Below the pieces are notes generated by a model, which saw only the letters and a program-made list of their open reading frames with translations, was not told the origin of the DNA and did no database searches. Made by a program: the position numbers and the translations under genes. Shown here in pieces: positions 35,753 through 43,017 of a DNA stretch of 64,000 nucleotides; the first letter of the stretch is position 1, and each line of letters opens with the position of its first letter. This stretch comes from Alcanivorax jadensis T9. GTDB lineage: Bacteria > Pseudomonadota > Gammaproteobacteria > Pseudomonadales > Alcanivoracaceae. Location of the stretch: assembly GCF_000756655.1 (NCBI RefSeq), contig NZ_ARXU01000012.1, positions 48,089 through 112,088 of the forward strand, in the 5' to 3' direction.

Positions 35753-36448
35753 TTGTGGTTAGTTGTGAGTTATCACCGTGAAGGTACGGTTATCGGTATT
35801 GCCGCGGGAGATACCGGTGCTGACCCGGATTCCGGCGTCTTTATTGATGGTTGGTCGGTAGACATGGCAATAGCCAATTATGACGTCGGGCTTGATGATC
35901 CAAGCATTAATGGCGTTCGTGTTGAGATTCCGACGGGGGATCCGCTGATTAAGCGGCAGATAGTTTTTGTTACCCGTGATGGTCTGGATATGGATGACAT
36001 CATCCTGATAGAGAAAAACCTGTCAGGGCCAGACAAGCTGGCGCATGTACTGGCTTATGAAACTCTGGACTTTATGGAGCCCGGGGTTAAAGACTTTTTC
36101 AACGATGTTCAGATCATGGCTGATAACGGAGATAGTCTGACGGTGGTGATGAGTGATGTGGCCAGCCGGGTATGTTCTGAGGCATTGATCGGTACCAATA
36201 ATGCGAACCGTTACCCCAAGGTTGTGGGGGTGATTCATGACGATGATAGCGATACCGAGTCTCTTGAGCCGCAAAGAATGCGTTATGCAGAGGCCGGTGT
36301 GCAACGGGAAATCCTGTTCGAAAACGATACCTTGTTTCGTATCAATGATAATACCGACCGGATCGACTATATCTCGATCTCAAACGGCGGCGCTATCACC
36401 CAGTGGGCAACCAATGACAGCGATCTGATCGCTGAATATTGTCCATAG
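35753..36448 (+). CDS. hypothetical protein, probably 5'-truncated by the RAYT element
   Basis: An open frame of 231 residues begins with TTG at the very border of the transposon end; the TAA just before it belongs to the terminal repeat (CCCCTAATT). There is no ribosome site. The protein is acidic and beta-rich (IAAGDTGADPDSGVFIDGWSVD..., DRIDYISISNGGAITQW) with two Cys, and no family is recognised. The most likely history is that the element removed or displaced the 5' end. An internal GTG at 35765 is an alternative start. Confidence 0.5.
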   Translation: MWLVVSYHREGTVIGIAAGDTGADPDSGVFIDGWSVDMAIANYDVGLDDPSINGVRVEIPTGDPLIKRQIVFVTRDGLDMDDIILIEKNLSGPDKLAHVLAYETLDFMEPGVKDFFNDVQIMADNGDSLTVVMSDVASRVCSEALIGTNNANRYPKVVGVIHDDDSDTESLEPQRMRYAEAGVQREILFENDTLFRINDNTDRIDYISISNGGAITQWATNDSDLIAEYCP

Positions 36449-36535
36449 GTTCGAATATCGATTGATTAGCCTCGTTTCTGTCAGGAATGCTGTTCCCTTA
36501 AGTGGCTTGATTCTGACTCAACCCTTTCTGGCTGG

Positions 36536-36565
36536 ACCCCTCTCCTGCAAGGGGAGAGGGGTTTA
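36536..36565. terminator. Possible bidirectional terminator
   Basis: ACCCCTCTCC (36536-36545) pairs with GGAGAGGGGT (36553-36562) across TGCAAGG, between convergent genes. The T tract is short, so the call is weak. Confidence 0.4.
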
Positions 36566-36596
36566 AAATTTGAGCCAGCGCTGAACTGTATTGAGA

Positions 36597-38540
36597 CTAT
36601 TGCTGGGCTTTCTTTTTTTCGTCTCCACCAAGCGGATTCCCAAACCGCTCGAGATATACCTTCCCGATTTCAATCGCCCCCACATTGTTCAGGTGACTTT
36701 CATCCCGATACAGCGGAATGCCATTGAGTACGGTCTGGCAGCGTTGGGCGTCGCAGAGCACCTTGCGCGGGTTGATCCATTTCACGTCCGGGAAGCGCTG
36801 TTTTGCGGCAGCTCTGAAGCGATAGAAATTCTCAAGGTTCTGTTCCGCCTTTGTAGCACTGATGGAGCAGTCGTCCATGTTTTTCAGCAGGCATTCGGCA
36901 AAGTCCGAAGAAGGCAGTTCTGGGACATCTTCAAGGATGATGACGGTGTGGCCCTGGTCCTTCAGCCAGCCGATGGTATCCAGGAAATATCCCTGGAAGG
37001 CGTTATTCTTCAGATAGGCGCTCCACCAGGCACCCATGAAAACGGTCATAGGGCGTTGGCCGAGATAGTCGCTGAGCGCCTGATTGCGGGCCACCTGGGT
37101 AGGGTCCGCAGCCTGAACCTTTTCGGCGATATGTGTTGGGAGAAACGGGGTTGAGGCCCGGGTGACCATCAGCAGGGAATGGTCGGTGCCCTTGATCAGC
37201 TGTTCAACAAAGCCGATCTGGGCAATAGCGTGGGAATCGCCAATGAGCATGCTATTGGGCTGACCGTTTTCCGATTCGGCACCAAACAGGCAGGCCTTGC
37301 CCTGGTTGAATTCCACCGGGTCGCCCTTGAAGCAGCGCTTGTACAAATCTGCCGGGTTGTTGTTGGCAATGACTTGGTAAAGCGCGCGGCGTTCTTCCGG
37401 GATGCGGAAGCTCAGGTCATCGGCGATCCGGATGGTGGATTGGATCGCCCAGATGATCAGCAAAGGCACGAAGATGAACACCATGAAGGATTTTTTGAAG
37501 CTCCAGGGGCGGTTCCGGTAGTGGTTTTCCACGAATCGATAGCTCAGCCACGACAGCACTACGACGCCGACCATCAGCAGGAGGCGATTGGTCCAGGTCA
37601 GTTCGATCAGTTGGTAGTGCAGAAGCGCCACCGGTGGCCAGTGCCACAGGTACAGGGAGTAGGAAATTCCGCCCAGAAACACCATCACCGGCAGACTGAG
37701 CAGGCGGGCGGTGAGTGTGCCGGTCTGGTGCAGGCCGGCATAGATCACCATGGCAGTGCCCAGGGTGGGCCACAGGGCGTTATAGCCGGGGAAGTGGTCG
37801 TGTTTGGTCAGCAGCAGGCCGGTGGCGATGATCATGGCCAGGCCCAGAGCTGCGAGAATTTCTGCACAGGGCCGGTTCAGGGCAGGAAGCTGACGGCTGA
37901 ACAGGGCCACGCCGGTGCCCAGCATGAACTCGAACAGACGGGCGGGCAGCAGGTAATAGGCGGCAGAGGGATAGGCACCGGCCAGGTATACCGATAGCGC
38001 AAAGGTAGCTACAAGGGTGATCCGGAAAGGCCAGTGGCCGTCACGCCCCTTGCCGAAACGATAGGCCAGGTACAGGGCCAGGGGCCAGATCAGGTAGAAC
38101 TGTTCTTCTACCGCCAGCGACCAGGTGTGCAGCAGCGACAGGGAGCGGGTTTCCGGGGCGAAGTACTGGGCCAACTCCTGGAAATAATAGATGTTGCTCA
38201 GGCCGACCAGGGAGGAAAGCCAGCTCTTGGCGAAGATGTAGTAGGCATCGCCGATATAGAAGGGCGAGATCATCAGGAAGGTGACGGTGGACACCAGCAG
38301 GAACAGAGGGACCAGTCGGCGGATACGACGGGCGTAGAAATCGCGGAACTGGAAAGTGCCTTTTTCGAACGCCCGCTGCAGAAGCTGGGTGATCACGAAC
38401 CCGGAAATGACGAAGAACACATCGACGCCGATGAAGCCGCCGGTGATGCCTGGGACGTCGTAGTGGTAGAGAATCACCAGCACAACGGCCAGCGCGCGCA
38501 GCCCTTCGATATCGGCACGGTAGCTCGGTGTGGTCTTCAA
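36597..38540 (-). CDS. OafA/YrhL-type membrane acyltransferase with SGNH domain
   Basis: A 647-residue acyltransferase-3 protein. The N-terminal half (about 1-370) has about ten membrane helices with the signature YRADIEGLRALAVV near the start and TWSLAVEEQFYLIWP. The C-terminal half is a periplasmic SGNH domain: GDSHA holds the nucleophile Ser and DESHLNN the Asp/His pair. Such proteins move acetyl or other acyl groups from the cytoplasm to surface polysaccharides such as O-antigen. It is a single gene; nothing nearby shows which glycan is modified. Confidence 0.93.
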   Translation of the reverse strand: MKTTPSYRADIEGLRALAVVLVILYHYDVPGITGGFIGVDVFFVISGFVITQLLQRAFEKGTFQFRDFYARRIRRLVPLFLLVSTVTFLMISPFYIGDAYYIFAKSWLSSLVGLSNIYYFQELAQYFAPETRSLSLLHTWSLAVEEQFYLIWPLALYLAYRFGKGRDGHWPFRITLVATFALSVYLAGAYPSAAYYLLPARLFEFMLGTGVALFSRQLPALNRPCAEILAALGLAMIIATGLLLTKHDHFPGYNALWPTLGTAMVIYAGLHQTGTLTARLLSLPVMVFLGGISYSLYLWHWPPVALLHYQLIELTWTNRLLLMVGVVVLSWLSYRFVENHYRNRPWSFKKSFMVFIFVPLLIIWAIQSTIRIADDLSFRIPEERRALYQVIANNNPADLYKRCFKGDPVEFNQGKACLFGAESENGQPNSMLIGDSHAIAQIGFVEQLIKGTDHSLLMVTRASTPFLPTHIAEKVQAADPTQVARNQALSDYLGQRPMTVFMGAWWSAYLKNNAFQGYFLDTIGWLKDQGHTVIILEDVPELPSSDFAECLLKNMDDCSISATKAEQNLENFYRFRAAAKQRFPDVKWINPRKVLCDAQRCQTVLNGIPLYRDESHLNNVGAIEIGKVYLERFGNPLGGDEKKKAQQ

Positions 38541-38756
38541 GGTGTTCTCCCTAGAATGATCAGCAAAGCGGGGAGAATATAGGGCGGTGGCAGGGCAAAC
38601 AAGACTGGGCTGGTTTGCCGTCGCAGGGATAACGCTCTTAACGCGTTTGTCGGTTGGGCATTAACCAGAATGCCCCGAACGTGATTCAGAGTGGCGTTGA
38701 TGCATGGTAATGTGAGCGCCGAGCCAATCCCTCCGGCTGTCATCAAGGAGCATTCT

Positions 38757-39755
38757 GTGACGACATCCCTGCCGTTTTCCCTGCTGGAACTGGCCTCGGT
38801 CCGTGAAGGCGACACCATCGGCCAGACCCTGGCCAATAGCGTGGCCTACGCCCGCCATGCGGAGTCCCTCGGCTTCAGCCGGTTCTGGCTGGCCGAGCAT
38901 CACAACATGGAGGGCATCAGCAGTGCCGCCACCTCGGTGCTGATTGGTCACATCGCCAATGCCACGGAGACCATCCGGGTCGGCTCGGGTGGGGTGATGT
39001 TGCCGAACCATCCGCCCCTGGTGATCGCCGAGCAGTTCGGCACTCTGGAAATCCTGCATCCTGGTCGCATTGATCTGGGGCTGGGCCGGGCCCCGGGCAC
39101 CGACCCGATGACCAGCCGCGCCCTGCGCCGCGAAGGCCTGGGCGCCGAGCAGTTCCCCCATGACGTGGCCGAATTGCAGAGGCTGCTGGGTCCGCTGGAT
39201 CGTTCCCGCCCGGTCAACGCCATTCCCGGCGCCGATACAAACGTGCCGATCTGGTTGCTGGGCTCCAGCCTGTACAGTGCGCAGCTGGCGGCCCAGCAGG
39301 GGTTGCCCTATGCCTTTGCCGGGCATTTTGCGCCGCGTCTGTATCGCGAAGCGCTGCGTCTCTACCGGGAGCAATTTCAGCCGTCGGCTAAGCTGGACAA
39401 GCCCTACGCCATGCTGGCGGTACCGGCGGTGGCAGCGGATACCGATGAGGAAGCCCGCTTTCTCACCACCACCAGCTATCGGCGGATTCTGTCCCTGTTC
39501 CGGGGCCAGCCGCTGTGGATGCGCCCGCCGGTGGAAAGTATGGACGGGTACTGGAATCCGGAAGAAGAGGCTGGAGTCAGAGGGTTTCTTGCCCTGCAGT
39601 TGCTAGGGACCGCCAACACTGTCCAGGGGCAACTGGATCAGTTGCTCGATAGCGTGGAAATTGATGAATTGATGGTGACTGTCGATCTTTACGACCCGGA
39701 AAAGCGTCGCCACGCCCTGGATATTCTGGCGTCGCTGCCGCAGTTTCGTCGTTAG
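38757..39755 (+). CDS. luciferase-like (LLM) flavin-dependent oxidoreductase
   Basis: A 332-residue protein of the bacterial-luciferase-like fold. Seen: [14 protein letters not shown] (about 39-52), [26 protein letters not shown], and [15 protein letters not shown], all diagnostic of the group-1 LLM subfamily (YhbW-like). These use reduced flavin, sometimes with O2, on unknown substrates. The GTG at 38757 follows AAGGAG with a 6-bp gap and gives the usual N-terminus ([10 protein letters not shown]). Monocistronic, divergent from the acyltransferase gene. Confidence 0.92.
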   Translation: MTTSLPFSLLELASVREGDTIGQTLANSVAYARHAESLGFSRFWLAEHHNMEGISSAATSVLIGHIANATETIRVGSGGVMLPNHPPLVIAEQFGTLEILHPGRIDLGLGRAPGTDPMTSRALRREGLGAEQFPHDVAELQRLLGPLDRSRPVNAIPGADTNVPIWLLGSSLYSAQLAAQQGLPYAFAGHFAPRLYREALRLYREQFQPSAKLDKPYAMLAVPAVAADTDEEARFLTTTSYRRILSLFRGQPLWMRPPVESMDGYWNPEEEAGVRGFLALQLLGTANTVQGQLDQLLDSVEIDELMVTVDLYDPEKRRHALDILASLPQFRR

Positions 39756-39770
39756 CGACTAGCACCAGAC

Positions 39771-39832
39771 CCCGTTGGAGCCTTGTTCACAAGGCGAAGG
39801 GCCATTCGCTTTGCGAGCAAAGCTCCAACGGG
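39771..39832. repeat. REP-like hairpin
   Basis: CCCGTTGGAGC (39771-39781) and GCTCCAACGGG (39822-39832) are perfect 11-bp inverted arms around a GC-rich centre with a second small hairpin (GGCGAAGGGCCATTCGC). It lies between convergent genes and may also end transcription. Confidence 0.75.
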
Positions 39833-39843
39833 ATAAAGAGGGG

Positions 39844-41523
39844 CTAGCGGAGCTGTGCTTTTGCGGGAAAGCCGCGCAATACCAGCAGTAATCCGGCCAG
39901 CAGGGTGACGATGGTGGGTGCTCCACCGCCTCCGCTGCTGCCTCCTCCGACAGGGGGCGGGGAGGGATAGCGCAGGGTCAGCATGGCGTTATCGTTGTTA
40001 TCGTTTGGCAGATCGCCATTACTGGAGAAACTGGTAAAGGTAATAGCTTGGTTTGCCCCGGTATCCGAGGCGAAAGTGAGATTCAACGTCTGGCTGGTGG
40101 TGGCAGGCACATTGCCCACCGGGCAGCGTAGCGGATTGGACAGGGTACAGCCCAGTTCGTCGGCGTTTGCCAGGGTGGTATTGAGTGGCAGGGAAAAACG
40201 GATTTCCCCATTGGTAGCGTCATTGATCGTGGATCGATTGCTGAGCGTTACCGCTACCCTGGCTTCATTGGTGTTGCCGCTCTTCTGGACGGCGGACAGA
40301 GTCAGATCCGGCTGGTCGGAGAACACTACTTTCTGCGCAATGCGGTTATTGCGGCGTCGGTAATCATCCTGGTTGGCGGTGGCGGAGATGGCTACAGTGA
40401 CCACCTGATCGGCGCCGCCATTGCCATCAATCACCAGATCCTGGGGAACACTGCCGCTGGCCGCGAGGCTGGATGCTGGGCGGCAGCGATTGCCCGAGAG
40501 CAGACCGCCGCACCCGGACCAGCGGCCACTGGCGAAAGTGTTGCCAGTGAGACTAAAGGCCAGAATTGGATTGGTGACGGTGTTTTCCTTGCTGTCGTTT
40601 TTCAGGGCCAGGGTCAGCGTTTGGCTGCCGCCCGGGGGCTGATAGTAATACTGCGGTGGTGGTGTGGGCCATTGGGGTAGTAGGTCGACCAGAGGGATGT
40701 TGGCATAGTTGGTAAGAAATTCTAGCTCTGCGGTTTCAGCCGACAAATGGGTATAACCGGATGGCGCCCCGGTGGCACAGTTGCGCAGCCCGAAGCTGGT
40801 CAGACCGACCAGCCAGGGTTCCGGGTCTTCGCCCAGGAAAAGGGGGCCGCCGCTGTCACCGAAGCAGGAATCTTGCTGGACACCGTTCACCGGATTTAGC
40901 TCGGCGGCGCAGACCGCAAAGTTGGTGATGGTAAGACTGGATAGCTCCCTGCAGCGTTGCTGGGGGATGTAGTCCAGCTGCACTTCCTGCAACACATTAC
41001 TGAGGCTGCCGTTGCCGGTATCACCCCATCCAAGGGCAGTGACAGACTCATCCAGCGCTGTGGTACTGAGACCTTCTAGATCCTTAAAGCCGCGTTCGCT
41101 GATTATGCTGGGCCAAAGGGTATTGTTACGGGTGTCGATACGCAGCAGGGCTAGATCGCGGTCAAGACCAAGATTTCTGTTGTCCCGGTGGATGAAAATC
41201 TGTCTGACCGGAATACCATTATCGGTGCCGTTGCGTTCATGTTCACCGATAAAAACCGACACATCCGCACTGATGGCGGGTTCGCCGATTTCATCTTTCA
41301 TGCAATGGGCGGCAGTAATCACCCAATCTGGGCTGAGTTGGCTGGCGCCACACAGTGTAAAACCCCTTTCCTGCGGGTTATCTACTACGATTTGGGCCAT
41401 CCACGGCCAGCGATCAACCGGTGCCGGCTCGCCTCCTACAATGCGGGCGTTGGCGGTGTCTGCGATGGCGCTGGACAAGGGGAATATGGCGAGCCCTGCC
41501 AGAAGAGCGATACAACGGAACAT
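39844..41523 (-). CDS. secreted trypsin-like serine protease with GlyGly-CTERM-like tail
   Basis: A 559-residue S1-family protease. Signal peptide about 1-22, then the activation-site sequence IVGG at 28-31. The catalytic triad is His73 (TAAHC), Asp123 (DRDLALL) and Ser224 (GDSGGP); Asp218 in QQDSC predicts trypsin-like cleavage after Arg/Lys. The C-terminal half has two beta-sandwich DUF11-like repeats (about 300-525). The tail (GGGSSGGGGAPTIVTLLAGLLLVLRG...) is a Gly-rich linker, a helix and a basic end, as in GlyGly-CTERM proteins processed by rhombosortase. The protein should be exported and surface-linked or released after cleavage. Confidence 0.9.
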   Translation of the reverse strand: MFRCIALLAGLAIFPLSSAIADTANARIVGGEPAPVDRWPWMAQIVVDNPQERGFTLCGASQLSPDWVITAAHCMKDEIGEPAISADVSVFIGEHERNGTDNGIPVRQIFIHRDNRNLGLDRDLALLRIDTRNNTLWPSIISERGFKDLEGLSTTALDESVTALGWGDTGNGSLSNVLQEVQLDYIPQQRCRELSSLTITNFAVCAAELNPVNGVQQDSCFGDSGGPLFLGEDPEPWLVGLTSFGLRNCATGAPSGYTHLSAETAELEFLTNYANIPLVDLLPQWPTPPPQYYYQPPGGSQTLTLALKNDSKENTVTNPILAFSLTGNTFASGRWSGCGGLLSGNRCRPASSLAASGSVPQDLVIDGNGGADQVVTVAISATANQDDYRRRNNRIAQKVVFSDQPDLTLSAVQKSGNTNEARVAVTLSNRSTINDATNGEIRFSLPLNTTLANADELGCTLSNPLRCPVGNVPATTSQTLNLTFASDTGANQAITFTSFSSNGDLPNDNNDNAMLTLRYPSPPPVGGGSSGGGGAPTIVTLLAGLLLVLRGFPAKAQLR

Positions 41524-41623
41524 GACGGCTGCCTTGCACGTTTTCCACCATTTTATCGGCTTTCACGGCAAGGCAGTGTGAGCGTATGTATCTGGCCCGA
41601 ATTCGCCTGTTCGGGGCTGACTC

Positions 41624-42565
41624 TCAGTGCATGGGCGGGGCGTGGGCCAGCCAGTGGTCGTTATCGTCCCGGGTGCGGGCCATGGAGCTCTGCAGGTGGG
41701 CCAACGCCTGTTCCAGAGCCGCATCGCCATCACTCAAGGTCATGATCGCAGCACGCAGGCCGGGGTGGCGGTCGCGCAGATCGTTAAGCAGTTGTTCGGC
41801 GGCGGCGGTGGCTGTGCAGGGCAGCAGCAAGGCCAGATGTTGTTTGTCATAGCGTGCCGCCACATCGCTGCGGCGGATGCGGTGGGCCACCCGGTTGGCC
41901 AACTGGGGTAACTCATCGTGATGCACCAGCGCCAGGGTCATGGGTGATGAAATGCGGTCGTGCAGCGGCACCAGCCAGCCGGCGGTACTGATCAGTGCCT
42001 CGCGGCTGATGAAATCCGTATCCGGGTCCCGCCAGGTGGCTTCCAGGGCCGCCCGGGCCAGGGCCTGGTTGCGCCAGATCATCAGCCCGAAATAGAGCAT
42101 GCAGGCACTCAGGGCGATGACCAGAAACAGGCTCGCCGAGGCAGACGGCGTTGTCACATAGCTCAGCCGGATCGGCAGCACAAAGGCCAGCACGATTTCC
42201 GCGCCAGCCAGCATGATCAGAAAGCGTTTGATGCCGTGGAGCAGGCCGTTGCTGAGCACGGCGATAAACAACAGCGCCATGGTGGGCGGCGGGTTGCCCG
42301 GGTCCAGTAGCAGCACGATGCCCAGGGTCAGCAAATCCAGACCGGAAGCAAACGCATCGCCATTGGCCGGGCGCCAGAACAACAGCAATAATTGCAGCCC
42401 CACATAAGCGGCAAACAACAGCCAGGGTGTCGCTTTGGGCAGAGCAAAGAAGAAACTGTCTGCATGATGGAAATAGATCACGGCCAGGGCGGCGAACAGG
42501 GCCCGGGCCAGGTACTGCATGATCACCACACCCTGATCCGAGGTGATACGGCTGGAAGTCGTCAT
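41624..42565 (-). CDS. membrane protein with degenerate GGDEF domain
   Basis: A 313-residue protein with about six membrane helices (16-165) and a C-terminal cytoplasmic domain. That domain keeps the frame of a diguanylate cyclase (DPDTDFISREAL..., RRSDVAARYDKQHLALLLPCT), but where active enzymes have RYGGDEF it reads RYDKQHL, so GTP turnover is very unlikely. It may be a sensor or a nucleotide-binding relic. An in-frame ATG at 42520 is an alternative start. It is a single gene upstream of a MITE-like element. Confidence 0.8.
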   Translation of the reverse strand: MTTSSRITSDQGVVIMQYLARALFAALAVIYFHHADSFFFALPKATPWLLFAAYVGLQLLLLFWRPANGDAFASGLDLLTLGIVLLLDPGNPPPTMALLFIAVLSNGLLHGIKRFLIMLAGAEIVLAFVLPIRLSYVTTPSASASLFLVIALSACMLYFGLMIWRNQALARAALEATWRDPDTDFISREALISTAGWLVPLHDRISSPMTLALVHHDELPQLANRVAHRIRRSDVAARYDKQHLALLLPCTATAAAEQLLNDLRDRHPGLRAAIMTLSDGDAALEQALAHLQSSMARTRDDNDHWLAHAPPMH

Positions 42566-42590
42566 GATTCATCGATCCCCGGTGACTTAT

Positions 42591-42864
42591 GGAGCCTCTG
42601 AATAACCCCTTGCGTGCTCAGTCTTTCAGGCTGGCTCGCAATCTAAGCGCGATTTTGAAGGTGTATGTCCATCCATCGACCCTTCACCTTCAACACGCAA
42701 CAACGAGTGCGGGCCAGCCTGGAAGACCCGGAGGGCGCGGCCTGAAGGGCCCATCTGCTGCGCTTTGTCGCTAGGAAAGGGAACCACCCAGTCCGTCGCC
42801 ACAAACCACGACAGCTGCACCCTTCAGGCCACGCTGAGCACGCAAGGAGTTATCCAGAGGCTCC
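42591..42864. mobile_element. MITE-like element with 31-bp terminal inverted repeats and cloverleaf symmetry
   Basis: The ends 42591-42621 (GGAGCCTCTGAATAACCCCT...) and 42834-42864 are inverted repeats matching at 29 of 31 positions. Inside are two further inverted pairs: TCTTTCAGGCTGGC (42622) with GCCAGCCTGGAAGA (ends 42726), and GGCCTGAAGG (42739) with CCTTCAGGCC (ends 42830). The whole can fold as an outer stem with two arms. No open frame of note is present and no target duplication is obvious. It fills the gap before ppc. Confidence 0.8.
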
Positions 42865-43017
42865 CAAGCCGCCTATGTTGCGTCAGGGCCCTCCGGGAAT
42901 AAAGATGTGATGCACGCTAATCTTGTTAAAAATGCGTTTTTTTGCGGTTGTCATGGCCAACGCGAATGTGCTCAGGCATAAAAGGCGATACCGTTCGGCA
43001 GTTATGAAGGAGCCACA

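Larger units (their letters stand above)
34224..35754. mobile_element. RAYT-type transposase element, tandemly duplicated and broken
   Basis: The ends are an imperfect inverted repeat: AATAAGGGGCACGC (34224-34237) and GCGTGTCCCCTAATT (35740-35754). Inside, the left flank and first about 280 bp of the transposase gene occur twice with a 398-bp period (ATGs at 34339 and 34737). Both gene copies are defective. The right end abuts a gene that appears to have lost its 5' part. Confidence 0.8.

Noticed and set aside
35753..36448. The gene after the RAYT element as an orphan CDI immunity or toxin fragment
   Set aside because: No similarity to the cdiA C-terminus or to cdiI could be seen, and the beta-rich sequence gives no support.
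42585..42870. Target-site duplication around the MITE-like element
   Set aside because: Flanks (GACTTAT and CAAGCCG) show no matching direct repeat, so none is claimed.
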